64,000 nt of DNA from Plutella xylostella (Eukaryota > Arthropoda > Insecta > Lepidoptera > Plutellidae), in contig NC_064005.1 in the NCBI RefSeq assembly GCF_932276165.1, forward strand, positions 5,208,001-5,272,000, written 5' to 3'. Made by a program: the position numbers and the translations under genes. A model generated the notes under the pieces. It was not told the origin of the DNA and did no database searches. It saw nothing but the letters and a program-made list of their open reading frames with translations. Within the stretch, counting starts at the first letter, position 1. Every line of letters starts with the position of its first letter. Of this stretch, positions 51,001-58,804 are shown piece by piece.

Positions 51001-51988
51001 TTTGACCATTTCCTGACACTATGGTCCACTGCAGGTTGGTTGGTAGGTTCACACATCTAGATGTATATTGTGCATGTGCATGTTTATCTCACAATAAATT
51101 CCTTCACTGTTCAGTTGATGTGTTTAAATTGTACTTTAATTATTTATTTATTTTGTCATCCAATAGATACCCAACAACGGCCACCAATTTGCCAATTCCC
51201 CAAAATAAACTTATGCTCTTTTGTTTTTCACTTTTTCAGATACAATTCAGTTCATTGTTATTGTTATTGCATTGAAAACAAAAATAAAAAAAACTGACTG
51301 TTTATTTTATTTCTATAGCAGGTATTTTTAAAGGCCATAGACAGGAAGCTTGGGCCGAAGCCAGAATTTTCAGTGGCAAAGTTGTTGCCAAAGGTTAAAA
51401 TTATTGTCACATAGGCATTTGAGTGATAACTGTAATATATTTCCGTTTGTAGGAGTACAACTTTAAGCCATAGATATGTATCAGTAATTATAGTAAATTG
51501 ATGTCTTCTCCATATCTAAGTTTTCTCTACACCTAGAAAATAGGATTACAAATCGCACACTGAAAATAAAGCCCCAGGATATCTGGTGTACTTATAGATT
51601 TTATAATAAAAGTTCTACCCTCTTATTTCGAATTGTACACTACATGAAAATAGCTCAATGGACATTTAATTTACTACACATAATGATCACATGGGCATTG
51701 TTTAGATAACAATGTAGCTCAACATAATTCATATTAGTATTGGTCTCTATGAACCCTAACTTACTTCATAAGCCTGGCGGTCCACACTCCGCAGGCTGGT
51801 TTCATCTCCCGCAACATGACTGCTTTTGCAAGGTTCTCTTTGATTTGCTGGAATAGCCGAGTAGACTCATCGTCCAGCTGGTCAGCGTATGGCAGGAGGG
51901 TGTTAATGAGGATCTCCTTCTGGGGCTTGAAGCCCAAGGCCTGGATCCTCTCTGGGGTCGGCTCATATTCATTTTCGTCGTCAGACAT
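27085..51988 (-). CDS. PSME4: Proteasome activator complex subunit 4 (PA200), 23 exons
   Basis: Role (family knowledge): large HEAT-repeat solenoid that caps the 20S proteasome without ATP and promotes breakdown of acetylated histones and peptides, mostly in the nucleus. Exons in transcript order: 51988-51765, 50068-49928, 49553-49437, 48496-48452, 48083-47873, 47509-47356, 46673-46496, 43478-42054, 41699-41522, 41124-40861, 40102-39840, 39619-39374, 39054-38810, 38536-38409, 38164-37979, 37473-37278, 36772-36570, 36257-36139, 35776-35643, 29382-29218, 28896-28735, 27964-27594, 27459-27085. Phases close to 1909 codons (human 1843). Conserved stretches seen: GFKPQKEILINTLLPYA, WTPHVPKMFTRFLHAVNLPV, LVIPPLLER, EGPTHVVPLLMGALPGLDPND, QFEDFVL, EKGKDKF-like KKGKDKF, EVRQGAAKLL, FRRTHQDDW. 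The ATG at 51988 is preferred; an upstream in-frame GTG is not needed. The C-terminus is TYCA (see findings). Introns carry partial exon copies and about 12 kb of transposons. Confidence 0.95.
28127..28273. mobile_element. MITE in PSME4 intron 21
   Basis: TTAAGCCTTGTATCCACTTG, then AGCATGCTCAG, at the left is mirrored by CTGAGCATGCTCAAATGG, then ATACAAGGCTTTA, at the right. About 147 bases. Confidence 0.75.
28310..28451 (-). pseudogene. Partial copy of PSME4 exon 21
   Basis: Near-identical to the 3' three-quarters of the exon at 28896-28735, about 425 bases away and just downstream in the transcript. The donor (CAG then GTATAC) is kept; the parental acceptor is replaced by unrelated sequence. 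The frame is open. I count 13 base differences: nine are synonymous and four change three residues (Asp/Glu, Ser/Gly, Arg/Lys). A weak AG at 28445 would give a 135-base in-frame phase 1-1 exon. Confidence 0.75.
29055..29168. repeat. 114-bp near-perfect palindrome in PSME4 intron 20
   Basis: Arms of about 48 bases (29055-29103 and 29121-29168) containing GTTGACTTTTGTGACAAAAC. The 17-base centre is itself palindromic (ACACC..GGTGT). The transcript could form a long hairpin. It is probably a fold-back MITE. Confidence 0.8.
29909..30877 (+). CDS. LINE ORF1 protein, coiled-coil / FP-like, 5'-truncated
   Basis: Role (family knowledge): nucleic-acid-binding chaperone of the retrotransposon particle. 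The frame gives 322 codons. Residues about 25-180 are heptad-rich (TLEIKATISNLQTDMSTKL, then repeated LES/MEQ heptads), predicted coiled coil. The C-terminal half (NVPERRGENLNIILETIG, IISVHRVPQ, KNIIIKMQTRTLRDNILSAF) resembles the L1 ORF1/baculovirus-FP fold. No zinc knuckle was seen. The frame has no ATG at its start: it opens with TTG just inside the retrotransposon edge, and the first ATG is 50 codons in, so the true start was probably lost by 5' truncation. Confidence 0.75.
   Translation: MSFLPQSKSDISTATPSDNSLRKRKTPDDDFTHLFKTFTLEIKATISNLQTDMSTKLSEINQHMSTIRCDLDTLNSTTSEIKAEINSLRNDCISTKKRVSELEDKQQAMYASVTDIQSSAQFCSDQLDDVQKRLSLLEKSSSNGSQVTNKMISLESKIEYMEQQARQCNIELTNVPERRGENLNIILETIGSKINYPIQHKEIISVHRVPQAQQSDRPKNIIIKMQTRTLRDNILSAFRASKGLKTDELGIAGPSRAVYMNEHLTLQNKLLFRESRERARAQGYKYVWIKNGSVLVREADTSPAFAISCRNDINKIQRKEAL
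31177..34056 (+). CDS. LINE ORF2: endonuclease / reverse transcriptase, intact, 959 codons
   Basis: Role: nicks target DNA and reverse-transcribes the element RNA. N-terminal APE-type endonuclease: YYQNCKGLRTK, LTETWL (catalytic Glu), YIIGDFNLPHLEW. Central RT: KGAGPDGLPPIFL, YRPISIMSTLSKLFE, DFRKAFDKVDH, SGVPQGSILGPLLF, and the active site MYADDLKAF. C-terminal block: YEAVCVWNPLY-like, QRKFLRAMHFR. No stop or frameshift. Jockey/CR1-like by motif order. It starts at the ATG at 31177, 299 bases after ORF1. Neighbouring host exons are on the other strand, so it is antisense in the PSME4 intron. Confidence 0.92.
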   Translation: MATSDLSVYYQNCKGLRTKLNSLYMNILAHTYDIIILTETWLINDICDSEFIDQRYTVYRCDRDRTATKKLDGGGVLVAVLKELRTSAVTHTNNYLSQFVEHVLISLPSTLKCKNHIISAVYIPPKTKEDIYESYLKSLQTIINGNDVDLFYIIGDFNLPHLEWVPHSNTKGYTCNGTTSICELLSNFMSLNNAFQYNFLKNSDNRILDLLISNIILNESLPASPELSKIDPLHPPFYNIIALDVDNKPMKKRAVPKYNFHRAKFDLINRDLNLIDWHGLLGQASAEDALDIFYDKIYGIIKTHTPLSKSKSSRFPVWFSPALIHIFNDKNKAWIKWRTYGNLCDYQAFSLYRKRFKSECDKCFTTYIESVESSISTNVKHFWTYIANRRNKSGIPSTMKYDGHSSNDPNTVCNMFSDYFHSVYEPSTIDINKWSLPPCSNNNNVLIHNLHFTEHRVLLELKRLDLVKGAGPDGLPPIFLTRVADKICTPLSIIFNKCITEGVFPTVWKLANITPVHKGGHKNEVGQYRPISIMSTLSKLFERLVHDVIYPILHNALIQEQHGFVRKRSTTTNLILFANYLFEHMDNRIQVDAVYTDFRKAFDKVDHRLLLDKIAYNGIRGDLLRWFASYITNRRQRVLINGFQSNTIVVTSGVPQGSILGPLLFILFINDIKQCFLNSKFLMYADDLKAFKPIYNINDSYLFQEDLNRLSVYCDQNKLKLNLDKCNFITFSKKVTNINFTYSLCGAPLERVDSLRDLGILFDRKLHLDLHIEKIVNKAYQLYGFIMRASHDFHQPSTYLHLYKSLIRPQLEYAVCVWNPLYIKYREIIERVQRKFLRAMHFRCHRGTLSYSRLLVKYKMQTLEDRRTLLEAMTLYGICHNKYDCMDLTNKLCYVIPRTVLRREVRAYQLFSTSHSKTNAGKRAPLCRMVNNYNNIFINIDIFHQSISSFKRNVIDTLS
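34550..34720 (+). repeat. Dispersed repeat with ATTTCCCACCACGCTGGTCC core, copy 1
   Basis: Contains AAGGTCTAAACTGCCTTCC, AAGCTTTGACAATTTCCC, ACCACGCTGGTCCACTGCGG, GGTTCACATATCTAGATGTG and GTTTCCTCACGATGTTTTC. Related copies lie at 49240-49320 and 50980-51080. It lies between the LINE and the transposase fragment. Confidence 0.6.
34758..35192 (-). pseudogene. N-terminal fragment of a Mutator-like (FAR1/ZSWIM3-type) transposase
   Basis: A 144-codon frame starting MNLFQRMEFESLEELDTF close to the right inverted repeat. The pattern (lone N-terminal helix, C..KLASC-type cysteines, TYKDNCPMMLKLALNNDG, ENHNHPVN) matches the C2H2-like FAR1/WRKY-GCM1 DNA-binding domain of MULE transposases and ZSWIM3-like proteins. 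The catalytic and SWIM domains are absent, so the element cannot move by itself. Position and orientation next to the inverted repeat support its being the host element's own gene. Confidence 0.6.
36339..36454. mobile_element. Possible MITE in PSME4 intron 17
   Basis: AAGGTGAGGCTCAATTGGTC with GCGTTGCGTTG at the left; an imperfect inverse (CAACGCAACGCACTAATAGG, GTCTCGCCCTTA) at the right. Confidence 0.4.
37068..37194 (-). pseudogene. Partial copy of PSME4 exon 16, possible cassette exon
   Basis: Copies the last about 127 bases of the exon at 37473-37278, 210 bases downstream of it. The encoded peptide (from DSQEASQRF to ATDVLQAG) is identical; all 11 base differences are synonymous. The donor G then GTGAGT is kept. 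The first 79 bases and the acceptor of the parent exon are absent, but TAATAG immediately precedes the copy, so an exon 37193-37068 (126 bases, phase 1-1) could be spliced in frame after its parent. The upstream tract is purine-rich, so real use is uncertain. Confidence 0.75.
37684..37895 (+). repeat. Dispersed (GACA)n-bearing repeat, copy 3
   Basis: Same family as 5509-5726 in PSME4 intron 15; ends CATTTATAATATTAGTTAGGA. Confidence 0.75.
40184..41039 (-). repeat. 428-bp direct tandem duplication covering most of PSME4 exon 10 and its downstream intron
   Basis: Unit 1 is 40184-40611 and unit 2 is 40612-41039; the offset is constant at 428, so there is no net indel. Each holds the last about 180 bases of exon 10, the donor TCT then GTAAGT, and about 250 bases of intron. 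The complete exon (41124-40861) uses unit 2; unit 1 has lost the acceptor. The nine differences in the exon part are all synonymous; the intron part differs at roughly 20 positions. Confidence 0.85.
41417..41516 (-). pseudogene. Decayed partial copy of PSME4 exon 9
   Basis: Lies immediately downstream of exon 9 (41699-41522). It matches the exon end (AAG then GAY GAC GAT ACT AAG) and part of its middle (CTCTAGCGTGAGG on the plus strand), but has internal deletions and an in-frame TAG, and its donor reads GTTTAA. It is clearly broken, unlike the other three copies. Confidence 0.6.
43540..46242 (-). mobile_element. RTE-like LINE, 5'-truncated, with an 832-codon open frame
   Basis: Minus-strand frame 46219-43721 inside PSME4 intron 7, same strand as the gene. 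It begins within the endonuclease (GDMNAKMGSN; DHIAISRTWR; DIDSDHHLVLGEVRLRL), then RT: GKAPGIDNIHVDMLK, WRGITLLPSAAKVLAKIL, EQAGFRPGRSCADHTNTL, LAFVDFEKAFDTV, GVKQGCLLSPLLF, active site DYADDIVLI. The C-terminal block (LRKWRWIGHTIRK, GGHRRRGRPVHTWRR) is typical of RTE-like LINEs. No stop interrupts it; only the N-terminal part of the endonuclease is lost. 3' non-coding sequence runs to about 43540. Confidence 0.88.
46290..46447. mobile_element. MITE in PSME4 intron 7
   Basis: Left TAAGTGCCAATTTCTCC, then ATAGTCGGTTAGA; right inverse AACCGACTATGGAG, then ATATTGGGGCTTA. Confidence 0.75.
46717..46851. mobile_element. MITE in PSME4 intron 6
   Basis: AAGCACAACGTCCACTGCCGG, then CTAAACTAAGTTAG, mirrored by CTAACTTAGTTTAACC, then GGCAGTGGACGTTAGGCTT. 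About 35-bp arms. Confidence 0.8.
47172..47308. mobile_element. MITE in PSME4 intron 6, second
   Basis: TTAAGGGCCACATGCACAAAC and TTAAATCTCGATTTA at the left; the inverse TAAATCGAGATTTGAC and GTTTGTGCAAGTGGCCAT at the right. Confidence 0.75.
48250..48400 (+). mobile_element. Short RTE-type LINE fragment
   Basis: Matches the family at 11270 over AAGAGTATAATCGGCC, then CTTCTTGGACTACGAAAAGG and ATAGACTGGTGATACACCGA, with deletions. Non-coding; it ends about 50 bases before PSME4 exon 4. Confidence 0.65.
48836..49124 (-). other. Unidentified coding-like two-exon segment in PSME4 intron 3
   Basis: Two GC-rich islands stand out in an AT-rich intron. On the minus strand, 49124-49073 and 48968-48836 join through a 104-base GT/AG intron (CAG then GTGCAG; TTTGTCCAG) into one open frame: NALDYIAVAPPRRR, then PRRAAGGQ, then GVLDMIRKFLSGTGLDEAMD, ending GTEAELPT and TAA. 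I do not recognise the protein. No start codon is visible. The second exon alone is also phase-compatible with PSME4 exon 3, so it could be an alternative last exon that truncates PA200. It could instead be the tail of a nested gene or a pseudogene. Confidence 0.35.
49240..49320 (+). repeat. Dispersed repeat of the 34550 family, copy 2
   Basis: AAGGTCTAAACTACC, CTAAGCTTGGGCC and ATTTCCCACCACACTGG match the copy at 34550 over about 75 bases. Confidence 0.5.
50101..50306 (+). repeat. Dispersed (GACA)n-bearing repeat, copy 4
   Basis: Same family as 5509-5726, in PSME4 intron 1. It lies 34 bases from the acceptor of exon 2. Confidence 0.75.
50980..51080 (+). repeat. Dispersed repeat of the 34550 family, copy 3
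   Basis: AGGTGTAAACTGC, CCTAAGCTTTGACCATTTCC, GGTCCACTGCAGGTTGG and CACACATCTAGATGTA correspond to the copy at 34550. Confidence 0.5.
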
Positions 51989-53616
51989 CCTGAGTTGGAA
52001 ACCTTGATTAGGTTCCACTTAACATGGATGACCCTTCCTGCAGCGTCTGTCACGGCACAAAGATTACACAACACTTAAAACTGGTGTATCCTACAAGGTT
52101 TTAATCAGTTTTGTCCCGTCACCGCATCAACAATTCAATAACATTGAATTTACACAAGTCATCGAAAGATTTTACGGAAAAACGTCGGCAGCAATGCGTT
52201 CCGATACACAAAAATTTTGACATTAATGTTTGTCTACGTCATTACGTCACTTTTCATGTCTTGTACGTTCCATTTTACACAAGGTAGGTACATTGATTAT
52301 CTCACATTGTACGGTTACCTCAGAATAATAAAGTTATAATCTAAAAGAAAGGCGATCCGTTCACGTTTATACGTGCCGTGACCAAGGCCTCGCATTTTCC
52401 TTTTTGGAAGCTTTGACTTACTTTTGTACTGGTATTCTCTTGTGGGAGGTGTGGGAGCAAGAGCAAGAAAAAAAAAAGTACTTAAGTGAGGAAAGATAAA
52501 GAAGGTACATATATCATAAACAAGTTTTGATGACAAACAACAGATGGCGCTCAGAACTCAATACAAATTTAATTACTATGAAATTCTACATCACGGTATC
52601 AGAGTTTCTCAGGTAAGTGTAATGTAATAATAATATAATATATAGGTAGGTACCTAATCTGCCTGCCGGCTTGCCGTTAACTTACTGGATAACCTGTTTA
52701 AATAGCCTCCGACTCCTGATACCTAATATGGCGTGCTAGTTATATCGAACACATATAGTTAATTATGTACTTATAATACTTAATAAAGTTTAAAAATACC
52801 TTAGTAGGTAAAGGTATACTAAACGTTTTATTATAGAGTATCCCTGCTAATCATTTTTTTCTTTGCCAGTTTTCTTATGAATATCGAAATTATGAATATT
52901 CTGTAGGATAAGAGGTATGAAAGGGTAAAAAATACACGATTTATCAGGTAAGTACCTACAAATTGTATAGGCGAATATTTAATTTTATTGCAACAGAAAA
53001 ATACATGTAGTTAGGTAGGCATAATATTTAAGGTTACATAATGGGCTTCTTTAAATAAGGATTCTTCAACGGTCGGTATACCTAAGTGTATTATCGGGCA
53101 TCTTTCAGCGTCGTAAAAGGAAGTAATGCTGAAAAAATATAAACCATATAAGGTAGGTAATTAACTAGTTAAGTTATATTTAAATTATCAAATACTCATA
53201 AGTAACTACTTACGTAGTTATGTTGGTCACTTATACTATACTTACATACAACATACAACATACATACGTATGTAGGTACTTATATTATAGGTCAGGGATA
53301 GTAGAATCATATTAGTCTATGGTAGAATTAACAGATGGAACAGACATATAGTGCGACAAACTTATCTGTTCCGGTGAGAGCGAACTAAATTGATCCATAT
53401 CTCATAACTTACCTATGAATTATATATTCATATAGATTAGATAGGTTTATGAAAACCGCAAGGGTGAATTACCACTACAGGCTAACTTAAAATCTTATAC
53501 AATCAAGAAATATTAGACATATACGTGAGCTCTCACCGGAACAGATAAGTTTGTGGCACTATACCAGATACAAAGTAAATCTGTGGTTTAGATTTTTTTC
53601 GGAAACTGTGAAGTAC
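51989..53616. other. Intergenic region between PSME4 start and the odorant-binding protein
   Basis: PSME4 promoter and 5'UTR should lie in the first few hundred bases (minus strand). No exon-like frame was found. The only recognised insertion is the 213-bp MITE at 53349-53561. Confidence 0.55.
53349..53561. mobile_element. 213-bp MITE with TA target duplication, copy 2
   Basis: TAGTGCGACAAACTTATCTG at the left, its inverse at the right, TA dinucleotides at 53347-53348 and 53562-53563. It has the same length as the copy at 19270-19482 and an inverted orientation. It lies just past the candidate last exon of the odorant-binding protein gene. Confidence 0.88.
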
Positions 53617-55930
53617 CTAGTAAACATTTTTTTTATAGTATTTAATTAATCGACTTTTCGGGCATAAAATAAATCGTGGCCACTGTGGCACGCTCTAGCC
53701 ATATTCATTATATATCCATATTCTTGAATGACACACAAGAGCAAATAATGCATGTGTGGTGGTGGTGGGTCCAAGTTACCTGAGGACTGGCCTTCTGCCA
53801 GCACTGGTGCAGTTGGTACGACACCTCGCAAAGGTCCGATCCCTCTTCACCCTTGAAGTGGATGCAGTTTTTGCCCATCTCCATGGCTATAGGCTTCATT
53901 TCTTGAGGCAGAATTCCTAACATTTTTTCGTAGCGGAAGTGGCCGGAAGTTGGATCTAGCTGTAGAAGGAAAGGAATCCCGGTTACGGTAGAAGAAATAA
54001 TATTGTATGTGTTTAACAGGTTGAAATTTTATCACTGAACGATCATTCTAGGTAGGTACAATGTGGTGTGGTGCAATCCGTGCAAGGTGCATATGGCACT
54101 ATACGTAGGTAGGTAAACTTACGACTTCAAATTCCAGAAACATGCATTTGAGGTAGCACTGAAAATAAAGACAATAAATTATTTAAATTATTTACAATGA
54201 CGGCCGAATGGCGTAGTGGTTAGTGACCCTGACTACTGAGCCGATGGTCCCGGGTTCGATTCCCGGCTGGGGCAGATATTTGTTTAAACACAGATATTTG
54301 TTCTCGGGTCTTGGATGTGCCCGTAAAATGGCAATAGGCCCGCCCCCTATTACATTGGGACTAACATAACGCTCTGGCGAAAAGTGGGTGCAGCAATGCA
54401 CCTCTGCCTACCCCGCAAGGGAGTACATTAGTACAAGGCGTGAGTGTGTGTTTTTTTTTGTTTTTTTTTTTTTTTTTTTTTACAATTAATTATTGAAAAT
54501 TGCATTGTGTGAGTATGAGTACTGTGAGCAGCACTGCTCTAGTACGACCTTCCAGTTCCAGGCCTGCAACGAGTTAAAAGTGTGAATCTGTCTTACGTAC
54601 GAAGGTTCCGCACCATTATTTACAGTTAGGTACTTGATATGGAACCCTGAAAACATGTTTCTTACATACTTAGGTATAGCATGTCTGTATGTATAATCTA
54701 ATTGCCTAAGTATAATGTAATTAAAATCGTAGGTGTAGGTACCTACTCTAAGTGGGTAGGCACTTACCTTGAATGTGGGGTCATCGACCATTGTGCCTTT
54801 ATTGAACTGGTCAACAAAATCTGAAAACAAACAGGTAACTTATCTACTTATTCAAAAGTTATAGGTAAGCTGGATTTGAATTTGTCGGTCAGACTGAAGT
54901 AAGTATTCCATTATGGGGTTGCTTACGAATAAGACCAACCTTTATTTACACCAGTTTTTTCTTCGCATTTTAAGATGACTGGTTTTAACATTTCTACAAA
55001 TTCCTTGGTTGGGAACTGAAAATAAAATGAAATGAACGGTTAATATATTACATACAATTCATAAGTTGAGTAAACTCTAGCTAAATTCCGACTAGTTATC
55101 TACTTAGCGATTGATAGCTATGTATGTGCACACTACCCAACATAGGTGTTCGTGATACCTATCACATTTCTTAAGTAGGTTCCTACCCTGGGAAGGTATT
55201 TAAGAAATTACCTAGGTACTTATACCAAACACTGAAGAGCAAGCAAACAAAAACATTTTGTTTCGATACAAAAATCCTTTCTACCTGCCTAGAAGATAAT
55301 GTTTATTTCCGTCTGGCAAAGTGACTGTGATCCACTCTAACCGCAAAATTGTATCCGATTTAAATTGAAAAGATCTCCCTGAGGATTTACCTCACGGCGA
55401 GACTCGGCTATGGAATTCAGCTAAATCCAACGCGCTTGTAAATTAAAACTGACTTAGGTAGCTACTGAATATAAGTTTTTAAGCGAGGCTATTCAATTCA
55501 CTGAGTAGTAAAGATAGTGCGATTCATATTCTAATAAATTGGTATGATGGCAAATTTCAGAGTTTACAAGAGCAATCTCGTCGTTATGTGCACTGCTGTT
55601 ATTTGTATGCAATATTGCCTACATTTTTCTGCAACCATTGTTGAGATAAAATAAATTACCAAAACATGATAGCTTTTAGGCTATCTACTAGTTAAGTAAG
55701 TACACCAAAAAATAACAGACAGCCAACAGCTTATTATGTAGGTAAACGGGGAAACACACTTTCAGTAAGTTTCAGTACCTAAGCCACAAACAAATTAACC
55801 TTTTTTTTTATAATTAATACAAAGAGTACGAATTCAAGCCCGAAAAATAATAAATAAATAAAGTAATAGTTGTTATCACCTCAGCCCGCACGGCGGCCAG
55901 CACGGCCAACAGCAAAGCGAGACGCTCCAT
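53617..55930 (-). CDS. Odorant-binding protein, classical six-cysteine type (PBP/GOBP family)
   Basis: Role (family knowledge): small secreted carrier of hydrophobic odorants or pheromones in sensillum lymph. Exons: 55930-55880, 55015-54940, 54820-54768, 54158-54123, 53959-53780, and tentatively 53682-53617. Exon 1 encodes a signal peptide, MERLALLLAVLAAVRA. Cysteines fit the classical spacing C-X26-C-X3-C-X38-C-X11-C-X8-C: KCEEK in exon 2, CYLKC in exon 4, NCIHF, LCEV and HQCW in exon 5. Exons 1-5 are phase-consistent and give 132 codons. The terminal exon is uncertain: the expected short hydrophobic tail is not clear. The best GT/AG candidate adds 21 codons starting WPRFIL. A frame with HDLFYARKVD nearby resembles the tail better but has no phase-matching acceptor. 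Confidence 0.88.
54201..54481 (+). mobile_element. tRNA-derived SINE, copy 2
   Basis: Same family as 15668-15930, opposite strand. A box TGGCGTAGTGG and B box GGTTCGATTCC are intact; it ends in GTGTGTG and a long T-rich run. It lies in intron 3 of the odorant-binding protein gene, antisense to it. Confidence 0.88.
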
Positions 55931-58007
55931 CGTATTTGGCGGCAATCCGTCAAGCCCGACGTTTTAATCCGTCGCGGAAAATTAACACCTATACCCCGAC
56001 ATGTAATTATTAAACCCACGACCCGAGACAGCGCCTTCAATGAATTAACCGTTTAATACATTCATGATGGCTTTGTCGCGCTATGGATTACTCCGACTCA
56101 GCACCCACTCATCCCGCATAAACCCCACAAACCATACCACCGTCCTTATCCCTTCGCGGGAAACAGACAGAGATGGAAGCACCCGACTGCCATTTCCAGC
56201 TGGATGAGATGATGATATAGGACTGACACGTGATACAAATTCTAGCTTAGTGGTTCGGCGACGCCTGCAAATTATCACCTCCTCTAATTATTCGCGTGAG
56301 CTTTAATTACTGCTGGCAACATTGTTGCCTTGAACGAATGCGGTGGAGGAAGTGTTTAGTTTTGTTTCCGTGAAGTGGAGCAGGCGATATGACTTGCTAA
56401 ACTATAGCAGTTATTATTGTATACCTACCTACACAATCTTTTTGGTGTGGCCGATGGATCCAATCCTGACTTGTTTTTTTTTTACTGAAATATCCGTCTA
56501 TACCTATGAGGTGCATACCTACCTAGTTACCTACAGAGGATAGTTACAACACTTTACTGAAGTACTGAAATATTGCATTGAATAACATTTCAAAATACTT
56601 ATAGGTAACTAAAACCCTACATCAAATAATGATTAAGTAAGTACTTAATTGAAATTTTCAATCATAAATTACTTAGCAGTTATTAGCGCCATGTAATAGA
56701 GAAATTTCAGTCCCCGATTCGACGCATATATCGTAATGGGCACATCAATTTAGAGACAGGCAGAGACAATTGCATCATTCGACAAGGAATTAACGAGCGA
56801 TTATCGCATCGCCCCAGGAGGGAAAAGCTGGGTTTTCACTAGGCGAGGAAAGTGCTAAGTAACTACTTTTACTTCGAAAAAGTCGTAACACACGTAACCT
56901 CATAATATGTAGGTATTTCATATACCGTTCACAGATCTTGTACGTTTTTAGCCTCCGCCGCAAAAAGAGGGGTGTTAGAAGTTTAACTACGTTTCTGTTT
57001 GTAGCAGCGTAGCTCCCAGACGACTGAACTGATTTTTGTTAAGTTTTTCTCAGATTATTGATAATGTTACCCCGATTGCTCTTAGCCATATAAACTAGCG
57101 ACTAGCGACTTTTAATTAAGTTAGGTAAGTAATTTTTGTGATAGAATCAGGATTTCACTAGCCACTATTTTGAAAAACCCTTTATGTTCATAACTTGTCC
57201 TCTAGGAATTCGCGTTAGAATCGAGACCTGCAGATTTGATTTGTCCCGCGCCGAACCATTTTCATCAGAGAGGCACAAAGATTTGCCGCTGGTATGTTCC
57301 CAGCTTTAGCCGGCAGACAATTAGGCGATGGCGATCGCAGTCGGCCGACGATTCGTCGCTGAAACTCAGTCACAATGGCGCGCGGCTTATACCGACAATT
57401 TCTACTAGGTATTACCTATTACCCACCTATCGGGTAGCGCGAATCGTTAATTGCTAGTATGATGAGATTTTAGTGTTTAAATCTTAAGTTATTATGTTGT
57501 TAAATTGCTAATGAACTGTACATAGACAATAGACATACATACATAATATTTATATCTTATAAACAATCAGCATATCTCAGCAAGGGCCCGTACAGGGTGA
57601 CGTGCCGCGCCAATTTTGGGTTTTCAATGCTCTTCACACAGCACACGCAGTGACACGCACACATGTAAGTTTGCACAGTGGGTCGATAAACTTTTACTCG
57701 CCAACTTTATTGACAATTATGTTCAAGTACATTTTGGGTGATTTTAGGGTAAGTAAGTATAATTCTTACTTACACTGGTAGGCACCAGGAAAGAGTAGAA
57801 ATTAATAGGGGTGCCACTTTACTCTATACTCGGAACCCGATTAGCTTTCTCAAACAAATGTGGTATTTACTTGTAGAAAGGTAACTACAAGTATTAAAGT
57901 GTAGATAATAAGTTTCGGGCATTCTCCAGCCAACTGAACCCCGACGACAAAGCAAAGTAAATACATAGTGTCGCAAAAGGGCTATACTAAGCCAAAAGGG
58001 GATGACT

Positions 58008-58150
58008 CAAGGGGTCATTCTGAACAACTTTTGTTCTACGAGATTTGCAAATTCGCGAAAAAAAATATTCGTTTTCCATGGTAAAAAGTCACATGTCCAA
58101 CAAAGTTAATTTCCAAAACTCGCAGAGCAAAAGTTCAGAATGACCCCCTG
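58008..58150. mobile_element. MITE-like element
   Basis: GGGGTCATTCTGAAC near the left end and GTTCAGAATGACCCCC near the right form inverted ends. No frame. Confidence 0.6.
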
Positions 58151-58565
58151 TCTTACTCCTTTTTACCGGACTGCCGAAAGAGGAGGGTAATGATTTTGAT
58201 TGTATGTATTTATGTTTGTCTGTTTCTTTGTTCCCTCCTGTAGCCTAAACGGCTTGATAGATTTTGATGTATGAGGTATTGTTAGAAGCGTATTGATGGC
58301 GCGATGGTTATAAGCTATGTGACGTTCCATTAAAATGAACATAGCGCCCTCTAGAGGACATAACGTGATGATCGAAAAAATAATAATTCAACTTTGCCGT
58401 GTAAGGTATCAAATGAAAGGGCTTGATTTTCACATTATAAAAATATGCATATTGAAGGTATTTAAATAACAACACCAAAATTATTGAAATAAAAAATGAT
58501 CATGAACTACTGACGTAAAATTTCATAAAATAAAAACAACTAAAAAGTTACAAATAAAAAAATAC

Positions 58566-58804
58566 AATTATAAACAAACGAAAAACCCGACTGTACGCTA
58601 AAAACATGAAAACAAGTCCCAATGTTAATGGAAAGTATCGCAGGCGGGGACCAACTTGACCGCCACTCAAGGCCGTTTTCTAAGTAACATTCAGCTAAAT
58701 GGTGAACCCTCTGCTGGTCCCCGCCTACGATACTTTCCATTAACATTGGGACTGGTTTTCATATTTTTAGCGTGCAGTCGGGTTTTTTGTTTGTTTATAA
58801 TTTG
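58566..58804. mobile_element. Fold-back element with about 86-bp arms
   Basis: The left arm (ATTATAAACAAACGAAAAAC, CCGACTGTACGCTAAAAA, CCAATGTTAATGGAAAG) is mirrored at the right with few mismatches around a 66-base loop. Confidence 0.8.

Noticed and set aside
53646..53831. Separate small gene overlapping the odorant-binding protein
   Set aside because: Out-of-frame overlap with exon 5 plus intron; histidine run comes from a GTGGTG stretch.
56081..57457. Short frames as exons of an upstream gene
   Set aside because: No recognisable domain, no phase-consistent splice chain, and amino-acid content looks random.
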